Shown piece after piece: positions 14,626 to 22,376 of a DNA stretch of 55,912 bases. The translations under genes and the position numbers were made by a program. The notes beneath the pieces are model-generated. The model saw nothing but the letters and a program-made list of their open reading frames with translations, searched no databases and was not told where the DNA came from. The stretch's first letter is position 1. Each line of letters starts with the position of its first letter. The DNA lies in the IMG/VR virus record IMGVR_UViG_3300042691_008709, positions 1-55,912 of that record; one strand, 5' to 3'. Origin of the DNA: a virus.

Positions 14626-16218
14626 ATGTCACAGAAAAACAAATCAGTATTGTTTAATGCATCAGCAGGAAGCGATGTACAATACAGTGGCGGTGAAATC
14701 TTAATCGCAGGATTAGACGCTGTCAAATTATCAAGAGTGATTAATTTCTCTCAAATCAATTATCGTGCTGAAGTAGCACAAGTAATCACAATCGGCTCAG
14801 TAGCTTATACTCCAACTGCTTCAACGCCTTACGCAGTTGAAATTGGAGATGTAAACGTAAGAGACCATGGGTACACTTCTGCTTTAAAGAAGTTTTCTTA
14901 CACTACTCCAGATGATATTACTACATTAGGAGCTTCTGCTGCCTTACAACGTGAGGCTATTACTTTAAAATTAGTAGCTGAAATCAACGCAGGTTCTCCA
15001 TTCGTAACTGCTGCTACTTTAACAGGTGGTAACGGATTTACAGTAACAGACAAAGCAGGATACTATCCTTATAACCGTCAAGGTAATAATGGTCGTCAAG
15101 GTGCTTCTGTAGTTCGTCCGGTAACTAATTCTGATGCAACAGGATTCGCAGCTTCTAACTATGTATTAACAACTGCTGCTGTTTATGAGTTCGGTACAGG
15201 ATTAAACTTATTGAACAATGCTCCTGTTTACGATTATATGACAGGAAACTTAATTTCAGGTGAAATTGAAACTCCAGTTACAGCTTCAGGTGCGGTTGCA
15301 GTAAGTGGACAAAAATACAATATGTTCAACATTTCTTACTTAGATTTAGTTGCTTTACCAACTGCATTTAACGGAACATCAAGAGTATTTTTAATTAAAA
15401 ACCAAACTGCTTATGTAGATAATGGAGCTGGTTCTTCTACTGCAAACTTAGCTGGTTATATTGCTTTTGAACGTGCTATGCACAGAGGTTTAGCTACTCA
15501 GTACGCTACTGACCCATCTGCTCAAATCGACTTCTTAGATAACGTTATTTTATTCCAAGGGCCTGCTGGAGCTGTTCCTGCAACAACTGGAGAAACTAAA
15601 ATGTTATCTGATGCTAAGTGGGTGTATAACAACATTGGAACTAACACTATTACTGTACCAACTCCAAGTAATACAGGTTTAATTTTAGATCAAGATTTAA
15701 CTGCAACTGAAGGTGCTGAGTATACTCCAAGTTTATTAACATTATCTCCAAAAGAGTTTGTTGTTGGTAAAGCTGATTATTCTGTATTCGCTCGTATTGT
15801 TGCTGCGGATTGGACTGATGCTGCTTGGTTAGTAGGTGTTCGTAGAAAAGCTGCTCATACTGCTGATTTTAATGATTATACTGATTTGGCTGCTGTAGGT
15901 ACATTAGCTGCAAATGGAGATTTAGTAACTACTCAAGGTATTTTAAATAATGCTGCTACAGTATCTACTTCAACTGCTATTGTTCCGTCTGACGCTGCTT
16001 ACTTAACAGTAGAAGTATTAGTTAACAAAGCAGGTGTTGTTACTTGTAAATTAAATGACGTTGTTTATCCTGTATATTCTGCTGGTACAACTGCTTTAGT
16101 TTTAGATGCAGGTGATATTATGATTCCATTTGTACGTGCGGTAAATATCGGTGGTGGAGATCCTGATTTAGTGTTAAATGAAGTTATTGCAATTCCTAGT
16201 GTAAGCTGGAAAGCATAA
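14626..16218 (+). CDS. Large beta-rich virion protein (capsid decoration or fibre candidate)
   Basis: 530 aa, starting MSQKNKSVLFNASAGSDVQY. The first 300 residues are beta-rich with many Thr/Ala/Val; a second domain at about residues 350-530 (SLLTLSPKEFVVGKADYSVF ... CKLNDVVYPV) looks like a jelly roll or Ig-like fold. Codon use is capsid-like (many GCT/ACT/GTT) and a strong terminator follows, both signs of high expression. Podoviruses of this type carry abundant head fibre or decoration proteins near the capsid gene. A tail role cannot be excluded. Confidence 0.55.
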   Translation: MSQKNKSVLFNASAGSDVQYSGGEILIAGLDAVKLSRVINFSQINYRAEVAQVITIGSVAYTPTASTPYAVEIGDVNVRDHGYTSALKKFSYTTPDDITTLGASAALQREAITLKLVAEINAGSPFVTAATLTGGNGFTVTDKAGYYPYNRQGNNGRQGASVVRPVTNSDATGFAASNYVLTTAAVYEFGTGLNLLNNAPVYDYMTGNLISGEIETPVTASGAVAVSGQKYNMFNISYLDLVALPTAFNGTSRVFLIKNQTAYVDNGAGSSTANLAGYIAFERAMHRGLATQYATDPSAQIDFLDNVILFQGPAGAVPATTGETKMLSDAKWVYNNIGTNTITVPTPSNTGLILDQDLTATEGAEYTPSLLTLSPKEFVVGKADYSVFARIVAADWTDAAWLVGVRRKAAHTADFNDYTDLAAVGTLAANGDLVTTQGILNNAATVSTSTAIVPSDAAYLTVEVLVNKAGVVTCKLNDVVYPVYSAGTTALVLDAGDIMIPFVRAVNIGGGDPDLVLNEVIAIPSVSWKA

Positions 16219-16242
16219 TTTAATTAAAATTATAATTTAAAG

Positions 16243-16270
16243 AGGGTAGGTGAAAACTTACCCTTTTTTT
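16243..16270 (+). terminator. Rho-independent terminator with GAAA tetraloop
   Basis: GGGTAGGT pairs with ACTTACCC (one G-T wobble) around a GAAA loop, followed by seven T. This is a very stable hairpin at the end of the 530-aa virion gene. Confidence 0.88.
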
Positions 16271-16273
16271 ATT

Positions 16274-16281
16274 TATTTTTG
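16274..16281 (+). promoter_or_regulatory. Bacteroidetes -7 box
   Basis: TATTTTTG, 20 bp before the ATG at 16302 and right after a terminator, so the downstream gene needs its own promoter. Confidence 0.45.
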
Positions 16282-16301
16282 ATACATAAAAAATTAATAA
16301 G

Positions 16302-16808
16302 ATGGATAGTCAATCAATAGTTAATGCAATAAAAAATTCAAAAGGAGGGTTTACTACATTATCTTCAAGTACAGTTGTAATGAGTGTAGCTGGAGCTTAT
16401 GCTACAGGAGATTACATTGGAACATCTACTACTCCTCAGTATTTTCAAGATGCTGTAAGAGATGGAGCTAAAACTGGAGTTGTTAAGAGTATTGTAATAT
16501 CAGATAAAATAACTACTACTAATGTAGCTATGGAATTATGGTTATTTTCTACAACATTTGTAGCACCTTCGGATAACGGAGCGTGGTCTATTTCAGATAC
16601 AGAAGCATTAACTTGTTTAGGGGTTATTCCTATTGCAACTACAGGATGGTATGCTAGTGGAGCTAATCAGGTATATTCTGACAGTACACTATCTACTGTT
16701 ATTAAATGCGGTAATAATAACTTATATTACGCATTAGTAGCAAGAGGTACAACGCCTGCTTTTACATCTTTAGATTTAACAATTAGTTTAGGTATTTTAC
16801 AGGATTAA
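16302..16808 (+). CDS. Small virion surface protein (decoration-like)
   Basis: 168 aa, starting MDSQSIVNAIKNSKGGFTTL. The sequence is almost wholly beta-strand with many Thr/Ser, no Lys/Arg clusters and no coiled coil. The pattern VKSIVISDKITTTNVAMELWLF followed by a C-terminal FTSLDLTISLGIL strand fits a single jelly-roll or beta-sandwich domain seen in phage surface proteins. It lies 3 bp before the SGNH hydrolase gene, so the two may form one appendage. Function not proven. Confidence 0.5.
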   Translation: MDSQSIVNAIKNSKGGFTTLSSSTVVMSVAGAYATGDYIGTSTTPQYFQDAVRDGAKTGVVKSIVISDKITTTNVAMELWLFSTTFVAPSDNGAWSISDTEALTCLGVIPIATTGWYASGANQVYSDSTLSTVIKCGNNNLYYALVARGTTPAFTSLDLTISLGILQD

Positions 16809-16811
16809 TAT

Positions 16812-18260
16812 ATGCCGAATATAAATATAAATAGACGTGTTTCATCAAGTTCGTCATTAGTATTTTCACCAGAAGCTAATGCTTTATTCGCTAAATGGGA
16901 AACAATAGGAACGCCATGCCCAAGCTCTGACAAAATAAAAATTAACGAAGCAATAGTTTACTTGAAATCTACTTCGCAATGGGATTTATTAGATTGCTTA
17001 TATAAATTTGATGTTCATTCTAAATTAGCAGCAACAGTTGATTGGAAAAACCCTATAACTAGAACGGCTACAATAATAAACGATTACGCTGGTAGTTTTA
17101 CTCCTTATGTTGGTTTTAATGGTAATGGCACAGATTTCAGAATTGAAACAAATTTTAACCCAAGTACTGCAACAAATTATACTTTAAATAGTGCTATACA
17201 TGGAGTTCAAATAAATACAAAAGACGCATCAAGTTCAAAAATAGATATGTCTGCAGAAGTATCGGCTTATAGCGGTTTAGCAACTGCTATATTTGGTGGT
17301 TCTAGTCCTTTAACAAATAGAGTTGTTATAAATAATGCAAGTGATTCTACTAATCAATCTAGTACACAAATGAAAGGTTGGCAAATTGCTAAAAGAACGG
17401 CAAGTAATTTATTTTCAAATATTAAAAACGGGCAAAACACAACAAATACAGTATGGCCAACGGTTAGCACGTCAAGCCCTAATTTAAATGTAAATTTGTT
17501 TTGTAGAAATTTAAATAATGTTTATTCTCTTTTTTCTAATAGAACAATAACATCATGTTTTTTTGGTAGTGGTTCAACTAATGAAAAATATATTGTTAAT
17601 GGTTGCAATATCCATTCATTATCAGTATCATCTATTTTAAATAAAGCTGTTTTAATTCATGGTAATAGTTTTACAGCAGCAGGATTTTATCCTTATAGAG
17701 TTTTCGATAACATATCCTCTCCTGCAATAGACTATATAGATGGATTAAGTGGTATATCTACTACAACAATGACATCAAACTACCCTAGCGGATTAGGATT
17801 ATTAAAAACAGATTTGTTTTATAAAAAAGTTCTATTTATGTGGGAGTTAACAAATGATATGGTATCAAATGCAAGTAACGCAACAACTTGTTATAACAAT
17901 CTAGTTTCATATTGCTCACAAGTAAGAGCATTACAGCCAGATTTAAAAATAATTGTAGCTACTACGATGCCTAGAAATGCAGCTCAAATAACTAATGCGA
18001 ATAGACAAAATGATGCTAATTTATTAGACGACACAACATTAAATGGTAAAATTAGAAACCATTTAGTTCAAGATGGATTTGCAGATGCTATATGTGATAC
18101 CGCAAGTGATCTAATTATGGGTATATATTCAAACGGGGTTGCTGGAGTTGGTGAAAAAAATACTACTTATTATAATGTAGACGAGGTACATCCAAATGCA
18201 ACAGGTTATAATTACTTAGCAGATAATTACATAACAGCATCAATTAACGCATTTTTATAA
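16812..18260 (+). CDS. SGNH-type hydrolase on a virion appendage
   Basis: 482 aa. Residues 40-260 form a beta-rich module (LLDCLYKFDVHSKLAATVDW ... RIETNFNP) similar to carbohydrate-binding or jelly-roll domains of Bacteroidetes phages. The C-terminal domain carries SGNH blocks: HGNSFT with Ser286, WELTND with Asn348, and DEVHPNATGY with Asp457 and His460. These enzymes remove acyl groups, often acetyl, from polysaccharides. On a phage particle this would fit deacetylation of host capsule or O-antigen. Block I reads GNS rather than GDS, a tolerated change. The binding target is unknown. Confidence 0.75.
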   Translation: MPNININRRVSSSSSLVFSPEANALFAKWETIGTPCPSSDKIKINEAIVYLKSTSQWDLLDCLYKFDVHSKLAATVDWKNPITRTATIINDYAGSFTPYVGFNGNGTDFRIETNFNPSTATNYTLNSAIHGVQINTKDASSSKIDMSAEVSAYSGLATAIFGGSSPLTNRVVINNASDSTNQSSTQMKGWQIAKRTASNLFSNIKNGQNTTNTVWPTVSTSSPNLNVNLFCRNLNNVYSLFSNRTITSCFFGSGSTNEKYIVNGCNIHSLSVSSILNKAVLIHGNSFTAAGFYPYRVFDNISSPAIDYIDGLSGISTTTMTSNYPSGLGLLKTDLFYKKVLFMWELTNDMVSNASNATTCYNNLVSYCSQVRALQPDLKIIVATTMPRNAAQITNANRQNDANLLDDTTLNGKIRNHLVQDGFADAICDTASDLIMGIYSNGVAGVGEKNTTYYNVDEVHPNATGYNYLADNYITASINAFL

Positions 18261-18271
18261 AACAATATTAT

Positions 18272-18682
18272 ATGGCACTCGTAGATTTAGATAAAACAAG
18301 TTATAAATTCAAAGATGTATTATGGTTTTTGTCAGGAGCATTAATAGTTGCTGGTGGAATGTGGAGGGTTGAACTAAACTCTACAAAAACTAACGATAAG
18401 ATAGATGCTTTAGAATCTAAAATAATGTACAAGTACGAACTTGAGATTTTGAAGATTAATAATAGAATAGATTTACTAGAAGCTAAGAAATTTGCTTTAA
18501 GAAAAGAGTTTAAAAGTGATACATTAAGTGTTAATGATACTAGAATGGTTCAGAATACAAGAACTAATAACGGTAAAGAAAAACAAGAAAAATATCCTCA
18601 AGTGTGTATGGTTATGCCTAGAGTGCCAGAGTGTAAAAGATTAAAATTGCCTAATATTAAAAAATTAAAACAATTAGCATAG
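18272..18682 (+). CDS. Membrane-anchored coiled-coil protein of the lysis block
   Basis: 136 aa. One N-terminal transmembrane segment (VLWFLSGALIVAGGMW, about residues 16-31) is followed by a charged coiled coil (KTNDKIDALESKIMYKYEL) and a basic tail with two Cys (VCMVMPRVPECKRLK). It sits 1 bp before the amidase gene. It could be an accessory holin or inner-membrane spanin-like part, with the tail in the periplasm. No family recognised. Confidence 0.5.
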   Translation: MALVDLDKTSYKFKDVLWFLSGALIVAGGMWRVELNSTKTNDKIDALESKIMYKYELEILKINNRIDLLEAKKFALRKEFKSDTLSVNDTRMVQNTRTNNGKEKQEKYPQVCMVMPRVPECKRLKLPNIKKLKQLA

Positions 18683-18683
18683 T

Positions 18684-19310
18684 ATGAGTAAATATACTTT
18701 TGTCCTAGATGCGGGACACGGTGGAATGTTAAATAAAACATATCAAACGGCAGGCAAACGCTCTCCTAAATTTGATGATGGAACTGTTTTATACGAAGGA
18801 GTAAATAACAGAGAGATAGTTAAGATGCTTATTAAAGCTATGGAAGCAGAAGATATTAAGTGTATTGATATTGTAGCTTCAGAACAAGATGTATCTCTTC
18901 CTATACGTGTAGATAGAGCTAATAATTTAAGTAGAACTAAACCTTGTATTTACATATCTATTCATTCAGATGCTGCGGGTGATGGGATTAGTTGGCATCC
19001 TGCAAGTGGAATAAGTGCTTATACATCAAAAGGTCAAACTAAGAGTGATGAGTTTGCTCAATTAGTTATAGATGAATTACAAGAAAACTTTGGAAATGAG
19101 GTTAAATGGAGAACAGATAATACTGACAAAGACGAGGATAAGGAAGAAAATTTTTATGTACTCAAGAATACGGTTTGTCCTTCGGTATTACTTGAACTAG
19201 GGTTCCATACAAATAAAGAAGAGGCTGCTAAGATGTTAACCGCCGAGTGGAAAAATAAGATTGTAGTATCAATCATTTACGCTATTAAAAAATTTGAACT
19301 TAAAAACTAA
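18684..19310 (+). CDS. N-acetylmuramoyl-L-alanine amidase (endolysin)
   Basis: 208 aa, matching the Amidase_3 fold over its full length. Zinc ligands are visible: His12 in DAGHGG, Glu38 in LYEGVNN and His94 in SIHSDA; the catalytic glutamate is Glu171 in LLELGFHTN. The enzyme cuts the bond between MurNAc and the peptide stem, breaking host peptidoglycan at the end of infection. There is no signal peptide, so release probably depends on the holin at 19316. The gene is closely packed with membrane and spanin-like genes. Confidence 0.9.
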   Translation: MSKYTFVLDAGHGGMLNKTYQTAGKRSPKFDDGTVLYEGVNNREIVKMLIKAMEAEDIKCIDIVASEQDVSLPIRVDRANNLSRTKPCIYISIHSDAAGDGISWHPASGISAYTSKGQTKSDEFAQLVIDELQENFGNEVKWRTDNTDKDEDKEENFYVLKNTVCPSVLLELGFHTNKEEAAKMLTAEWKNKIVVSIIYAIKKFELKN

Positions 19311-19315
19311 GCATT

Positions 19316-19588
19316 ATGAAATTTGATATTTTAGATTGGTTAAAAGGAAGCGCTGACAACTCTCCAGGAGGGGCATCAAGTAAAAAATTAAGTGCTTTTT
19401 GGGCATTAGTAATAGTATCAAGTCCGCCAGTATTCTTATGGTCTATTTGGGCGTTTAAGAATGGCGATTGGAGTATGCTTACAAGTGTATTAACCGTTAT
19501 GTTGGCATTTGCCGCAACTTGTTTAGGTATTAATGCTGCTGAAAAAATTAAAGGTAAGGCAGATACATCAGAACCAAAAGATATATAA
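19316..19588 (+). CDS. Holin
   Basis: 90 aa with two transmembrane segments (LSAFWALVIVSSPPVFLWSIWAF about residues 25-47 and MLTSVLTVMLAFAATCLGI about 54-72) and a charged C terminus (KIKGKADTSEPKD). It lies directly after the amidase and its stop overlaps the start of the next gene. It should form pores in the inner membrane that release the amidase. The family cannot be named, but size, topology and context agree. Confidence 0.75.
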   Translation: MKFDILDWLKGSADNSPGGASSKKLSAFWALVIVSSPPVFLWSIWAFKNGDWSMLTSVLTVMLAFAATCLGINAAEKIKGKADTSEPKDI

Positions 19589-20223
19589 TGGAAACTGCTT
19601 TAATAAAACACTCGTTAATAACGATAGGTAAAGGGATAGTAATATTACTTGCTTTAGCATTTATATTCACGAGATTCGGCGGATGTGATAATAAAATTGA
19701 AGTAGTTAAAAATGATAATAGTCAGTATTTTGCTAAGATGAAATCAGATAGTATGACTATTGTTAATTTAATGCAAGAAAGATATAATGATAGTCTTAAA
19801 ACATTAGCTTCAAAACGTTCAGAAGACTCGATTAAAGTGATTGCAGATAAGAATGAAAGATTATATAGAAGTTCATCTAAAAGAGTAAGAGAATTACTTG
19901 CTAGAGGCATTTGTGATACTGTAGTTATTAAGGTAGCTTTAAATAATTGTGATAGTACTATTAAATCAAAAGATGTTTTACTTGCTCAGAAAGACTCTAC
20001 TAATAAAAGTGTTAATGAAGAATTAAGTACAGTAAAAGAGGAGTTAGGAGTAAGTAAAGGAATGGTGGCAACAGCGCAAACGATAATTAAAAATCAAGCA
20101 GAAGACTATAAAACTCTTGAGAAAGAATCTAAGAAAGCATTAAGAAAGCAAAAATTCAAAACAGTAGGAGTAATTATTTTAGCTACACTTACGCAGTTTT
20201 TAACTATATTTGCATTGAAATAA
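19588..20223 (+). CDS. Spanin-like protein with two terminal hydrophobic segments
   Basis: 211 aa. N-terminal hydrophobic segment (GIVILLALAFIFTRFGGC) ends in a Cys near residue 33. The middle 130 residues are charged helices and coiled coil (KSKDVLLAQKDSTNKSVNEE). A second hydrophobic segment (VGVIILATLTQFLTIFAL) lies at the very C terminus. An N-terminal lipid-type Cys with a C-terminal membrane span is the layout of a unimolecular spanin, which fuses inner and outer membranes in the last step of lysis. The residues before Cys (FGG) are not a standard lipobox, so an ordinary inner-membrane spanin is also possible. Confidence 0.55.
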   Translation: METALIKHSLITIGKGIVILLALAFIFTRFGGCDNKIEVVKNDNSQYFAKMKSDSMTIVNLMQERYNDSLKTLASKRSEDSIKVIADKNERLYRSSSKRVRELLARGICDTVVIKVALNNCDSTIKSKDVLLAQKDSTNKSVNEELSTVKEELGVSKGMVATAQTIIKNQAEDYKTLEKESKKALRKQKFKTVGVIILATLTQFLTIFALK

Positions 20224-20257
20224 AAATTAGGGTCTCAATCTTGAATTTAATTACAAC

Positions 20258-20286
20258 TAGCCTTTCAGAAATGTGAGGCTTTTTTA
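20258..20286 (+). terminator. Rho-independent terminator after lysis genes
   Basis: AGCCT pairs with AGGCT, extended by an internal TCA/TGA match, and is followed by six T. The 20224-20257 stretch before it holds no gene. Confidence 0.75.
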
Positions 20287-20301
20287 ATTCAACTTTGCAT
20301 T
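20286..20301. promoter_or_regulatory. Palindromic operator-like site 4
   Basis: AATTCAACTTTGCATT followed by AAAAA, directly after the lysis terminator and 50 bp before the tail operon start. Confidence 0.55.
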
Positions 20302-20323
20302 AAAAACCGATAATTATTTTCGT

Positions 20324-20331
20324 TACATTTG
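20324..20331 (+). promoter_or_regulatory. Bacteroidetes -7 box for tail operon
   Basis: TACATTTG, 19 bp before the ATG at 20351. With palindromic site 4 upstream it likely forms a regulated promoter for the ring and muzzle genes. Confidence 0.5.
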
Positions 20332-20350
20332 GAGTATAAATAAGTAGAAT

Positions 20351-21196
20351 ATGCCAACTAAAAAACAAATCATAGACGATATTTTAATTTTAGCTGAAAG
20401 ATTTTCTCGCACTGATGAGAGCCGTGTGGATGAGACATGGATAGGTTTTAAAGTTGAGCAAGCAAGAGTTTCAGAAATACTTAAAGAATACAACATAACC
20501 AAGGTTATTGACCAAAATTGGTTAGTTGACTTTGGTATTCACTCGTTAACTAAAGTAAATTTCTCGGATGATCCGAATATTGACTTCTGCGCTTGTGATA
20601 TTATGAAGGCAGAAATACCTGAAGTAATCAATTTAACTTACTTAGGAGACGGCAACTTAGACTTAGGATTAAATGTTATATCAGCTTGTGGCAAGACTTC
20701 TTACACTTTTTATCCAATGGATACTTGGAGAATGATACCTAAAGAACACGTAAGAAGTATGTTTCATTACTATCAAAGATTTGGAACTACTATTTATGTG
20801 AATAAGTTAGTTAATAACTTGAGATTTTTTGGAATACCTGCTACTACAGAAGGCTTAATGATTAAGAAAACATTACCCGTTATTAGTGGTGGAATCAAGA
20901 GTGGTTACTCATATACAGTAAAAGGAACAACAGGATTAGTAGTTTATAATGGAGTTAATTACTTGCCTAATTCTACATTCACAGGAACGGCTACAACTAC
21001 ATTTACAGCTAGTGGTAACTCGCAAGTATTCTACACTAACTATGAAGTAGAAATGACTGAGAATGACCCGTATCCTGTATCGGCGCACTTGGCTAGACAA
21101 ATTGTAATATCTATTTTAACTACTGAGTTTCAAATAGAGAAACAGCAAGTAGTGGATGTATTAAATGATTCGGCGGATGATGTAGTAGCTAAATGA
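20351..21196 (+). CDS. Ring / tail connector protein 1 (crAss-like)
   Basis: 281 aa, starting MPTKKQIIDDILILAERFSR. The N-terminal 180 residues are alpha/beta, with a conserved-looking LVDFGIHSLTKVNFSDDPN segment. A small beta module is inserted at about residues 190-240 (KSGYSYTVKGTTGLVVYNGV), followed by a helical end. Order and size match the first ring/collar protein between the portal and the muzzle in crAss-like podoviruses. The last 4 bp overlap the next gene. Confidence 0.6.
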   Translation: MPTKKQIIDDILILAERFSRTDESRVDETWIGFKVEQARVSEILKEYNITKVIDQNWLVDFGIHSLTKVNFSDDPNIDFCACDIMKAEIPEVINLTYLGDGNLDLGLNVISACGKTSYTFYPMDTWRMIPKEHVRSMFHYYQRFGTTIYVNKLVNNLRFFGIPATTEGLMIKKTLPVISGGIKSGYSYTVKGTTGLVVYNGVNYLPNSTFTGTATTTFTASGNSQVFYTNYEVEMTENDPYPVSAHLARQIVISILTTEFQIEKQQVVDVLNDSADDVVAK

Positions 21197-21654
21197 GAAA
21201 GTTAGCTGATAAGAAAATGGGAGAGTGGTCAACTCCACGAGTACACGGGTTGATTAAGAGGGACTTTAAAAGAAGATTTAAACAAAAAATAACTACTCCT
21301 GAGATTAACGATATTTGGAATAGTTACATAGAAGAAGAGTTATTGAATAACTTAAAAATAGGAGCGATTATAAACTTAGATAATCAAACTAAAATTTGGG
21401 TTAAAGCAACAAAGACAACAGACAGTAAAAGAATGATGTCGTTACTAGAGAAAGGATTAATGTATGTTGGCGGACGAGTAACAAAAGCGAAGTTGAATTT
21501 GAATAGTTCTAAGTATATTTACAAGATAGTACTAGAAACTAAAAGATATAAAAAGAACAAACAGATATTTTTTAAGCCACATCAAGATTTAAGAGATGCT
21601 GTTACAGAAGGAATTAAAAAAGGAACATTAATAACTAGATTACAATGTCAATAA
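21193..21654 (+). CDS. IHF/HU-like protein of the tail block
   Basis: 153 aa, very basic. A segment TTPEINDIWNSYIEEELLNN followed by KIGAIINL and TKIWVKA has the helix-helix-strand pattern of the HU/IHF family; the rest (LMYVGGRVTKAKLNLNSSKY) is an extension not seen in classical HU. In crAss-like genomes an IHF-like gene lies among the tail/ring genes, and this one sits exactly between the two ring-protein candidates. It may bend DNA or be a structural part that kept the fold. Coupled to both neighbours by overlaps. Confidence 0.45.
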   Translation: MRKLADKKMGEWSTPRVHGLIKRDFKRRFKQKITTPEINDIWNSYIEEELLNNLKIGAIINLDNQTKIWVKATKTTDSKRMMSLLEKGLMYVGGRVTKAKLNLNSSKYIYKIVLETKRYKKNKQIFFKPHQDLRDAVTEGIKKGTLITRLQCQ

Positions 21655-22376
21655 ACAAACTAAAATCAATAAACAATCCTATAATTAATGCAATGGATTT
21701 GGCGGCGGTTGACCACGCTAAACATCGACCATTATTTATGACTTGGGCTTACCAAGCAGAGAAAGAAATAGGAAGTTACTATCAATACGAAAGGCAATGG
21801 GCTGTAATTGATGTTTGCGGATGTACGGCACAATTACCTGATAATGCTATTAAAGTAGAAGGCGCTATCTTAGGAAGTCACGATGTTAACTGTGGAAGTA
21901 TATTTGCTAGAACATTTAGTAATCCAATAGTTAATGCTTCATTAACAACTCCAAACACTTTCTTAGTAGTTGATACAGGAACATCTGAAACTACAAGTGG
22001 ATGCGGAATAGTGCCGTATCACTACCAAAACAATAAACTGATATTTGATGTAGAATTACATAATGATAAAGTGACTATTCAATACATAGGATACAAGGTG
22101 GATTGTGATGGATTTATGGAAATAGGTGAAAATCATGTAGAAGCAATTACTCAATTTATATTGTATAATTGGTGCATGAGAAGAAAAGACACTAAAATGA
22201 TGCAATGGCACTATACACAATGGGATAGGCTATGCGCTCACGCTAGAGCTTTAGATGCTCAATTATCTGAAACAGATAGAGAAGAAATAGCAAGATTATA
22301 CCATGACCCTTATTCAGGTCGCGGATTATGGGTAGGAATGAATATAAATAATACTTATGGCAGGTTCAGTTATTAA
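21645..22376 (+). CDS. Ring / tail connector protein 2 (crAss-like)
   Basis: 243 aa, starting MSINKLKSINNPIINAMDLA. Pattern: an N-terminal helix, HRPLFMTWAYQAEKEIGSYY, a beta-rich middle with several Cys (DVCGCTAQ, SGCGIVPYH), and a helical C terminus with WCMRRKDTKMMQWHYTQW. The latter resembles P22 gp4-type tail accessory/ring proteins described for crAss-like phages. It should form the second ring below the portal. The end overlaps the muzzle start by 20 bp. Confidence 0.6.
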   Translation: MSINKLKSINNPIINAMDLAAVDHAKHRPLFMTWAYQAEKEIGSYYQYERQWAVIDVCGCTAQLPDNAIKVEGAILGSHDVNCGSIFARTFSNPIVNASLTTPNTFLVVDTGTSETTSGCGIVPYHYQNNKLIFDVELHNDKVTIQYIGYKVDCDGFMEIGENHVEAITQFILYNWCMRRKDTKMMQWHYTQWDRLCAHARALDAQLSETDREEIARLYHDPYSGRGLWVGMNINNTYGRFSY

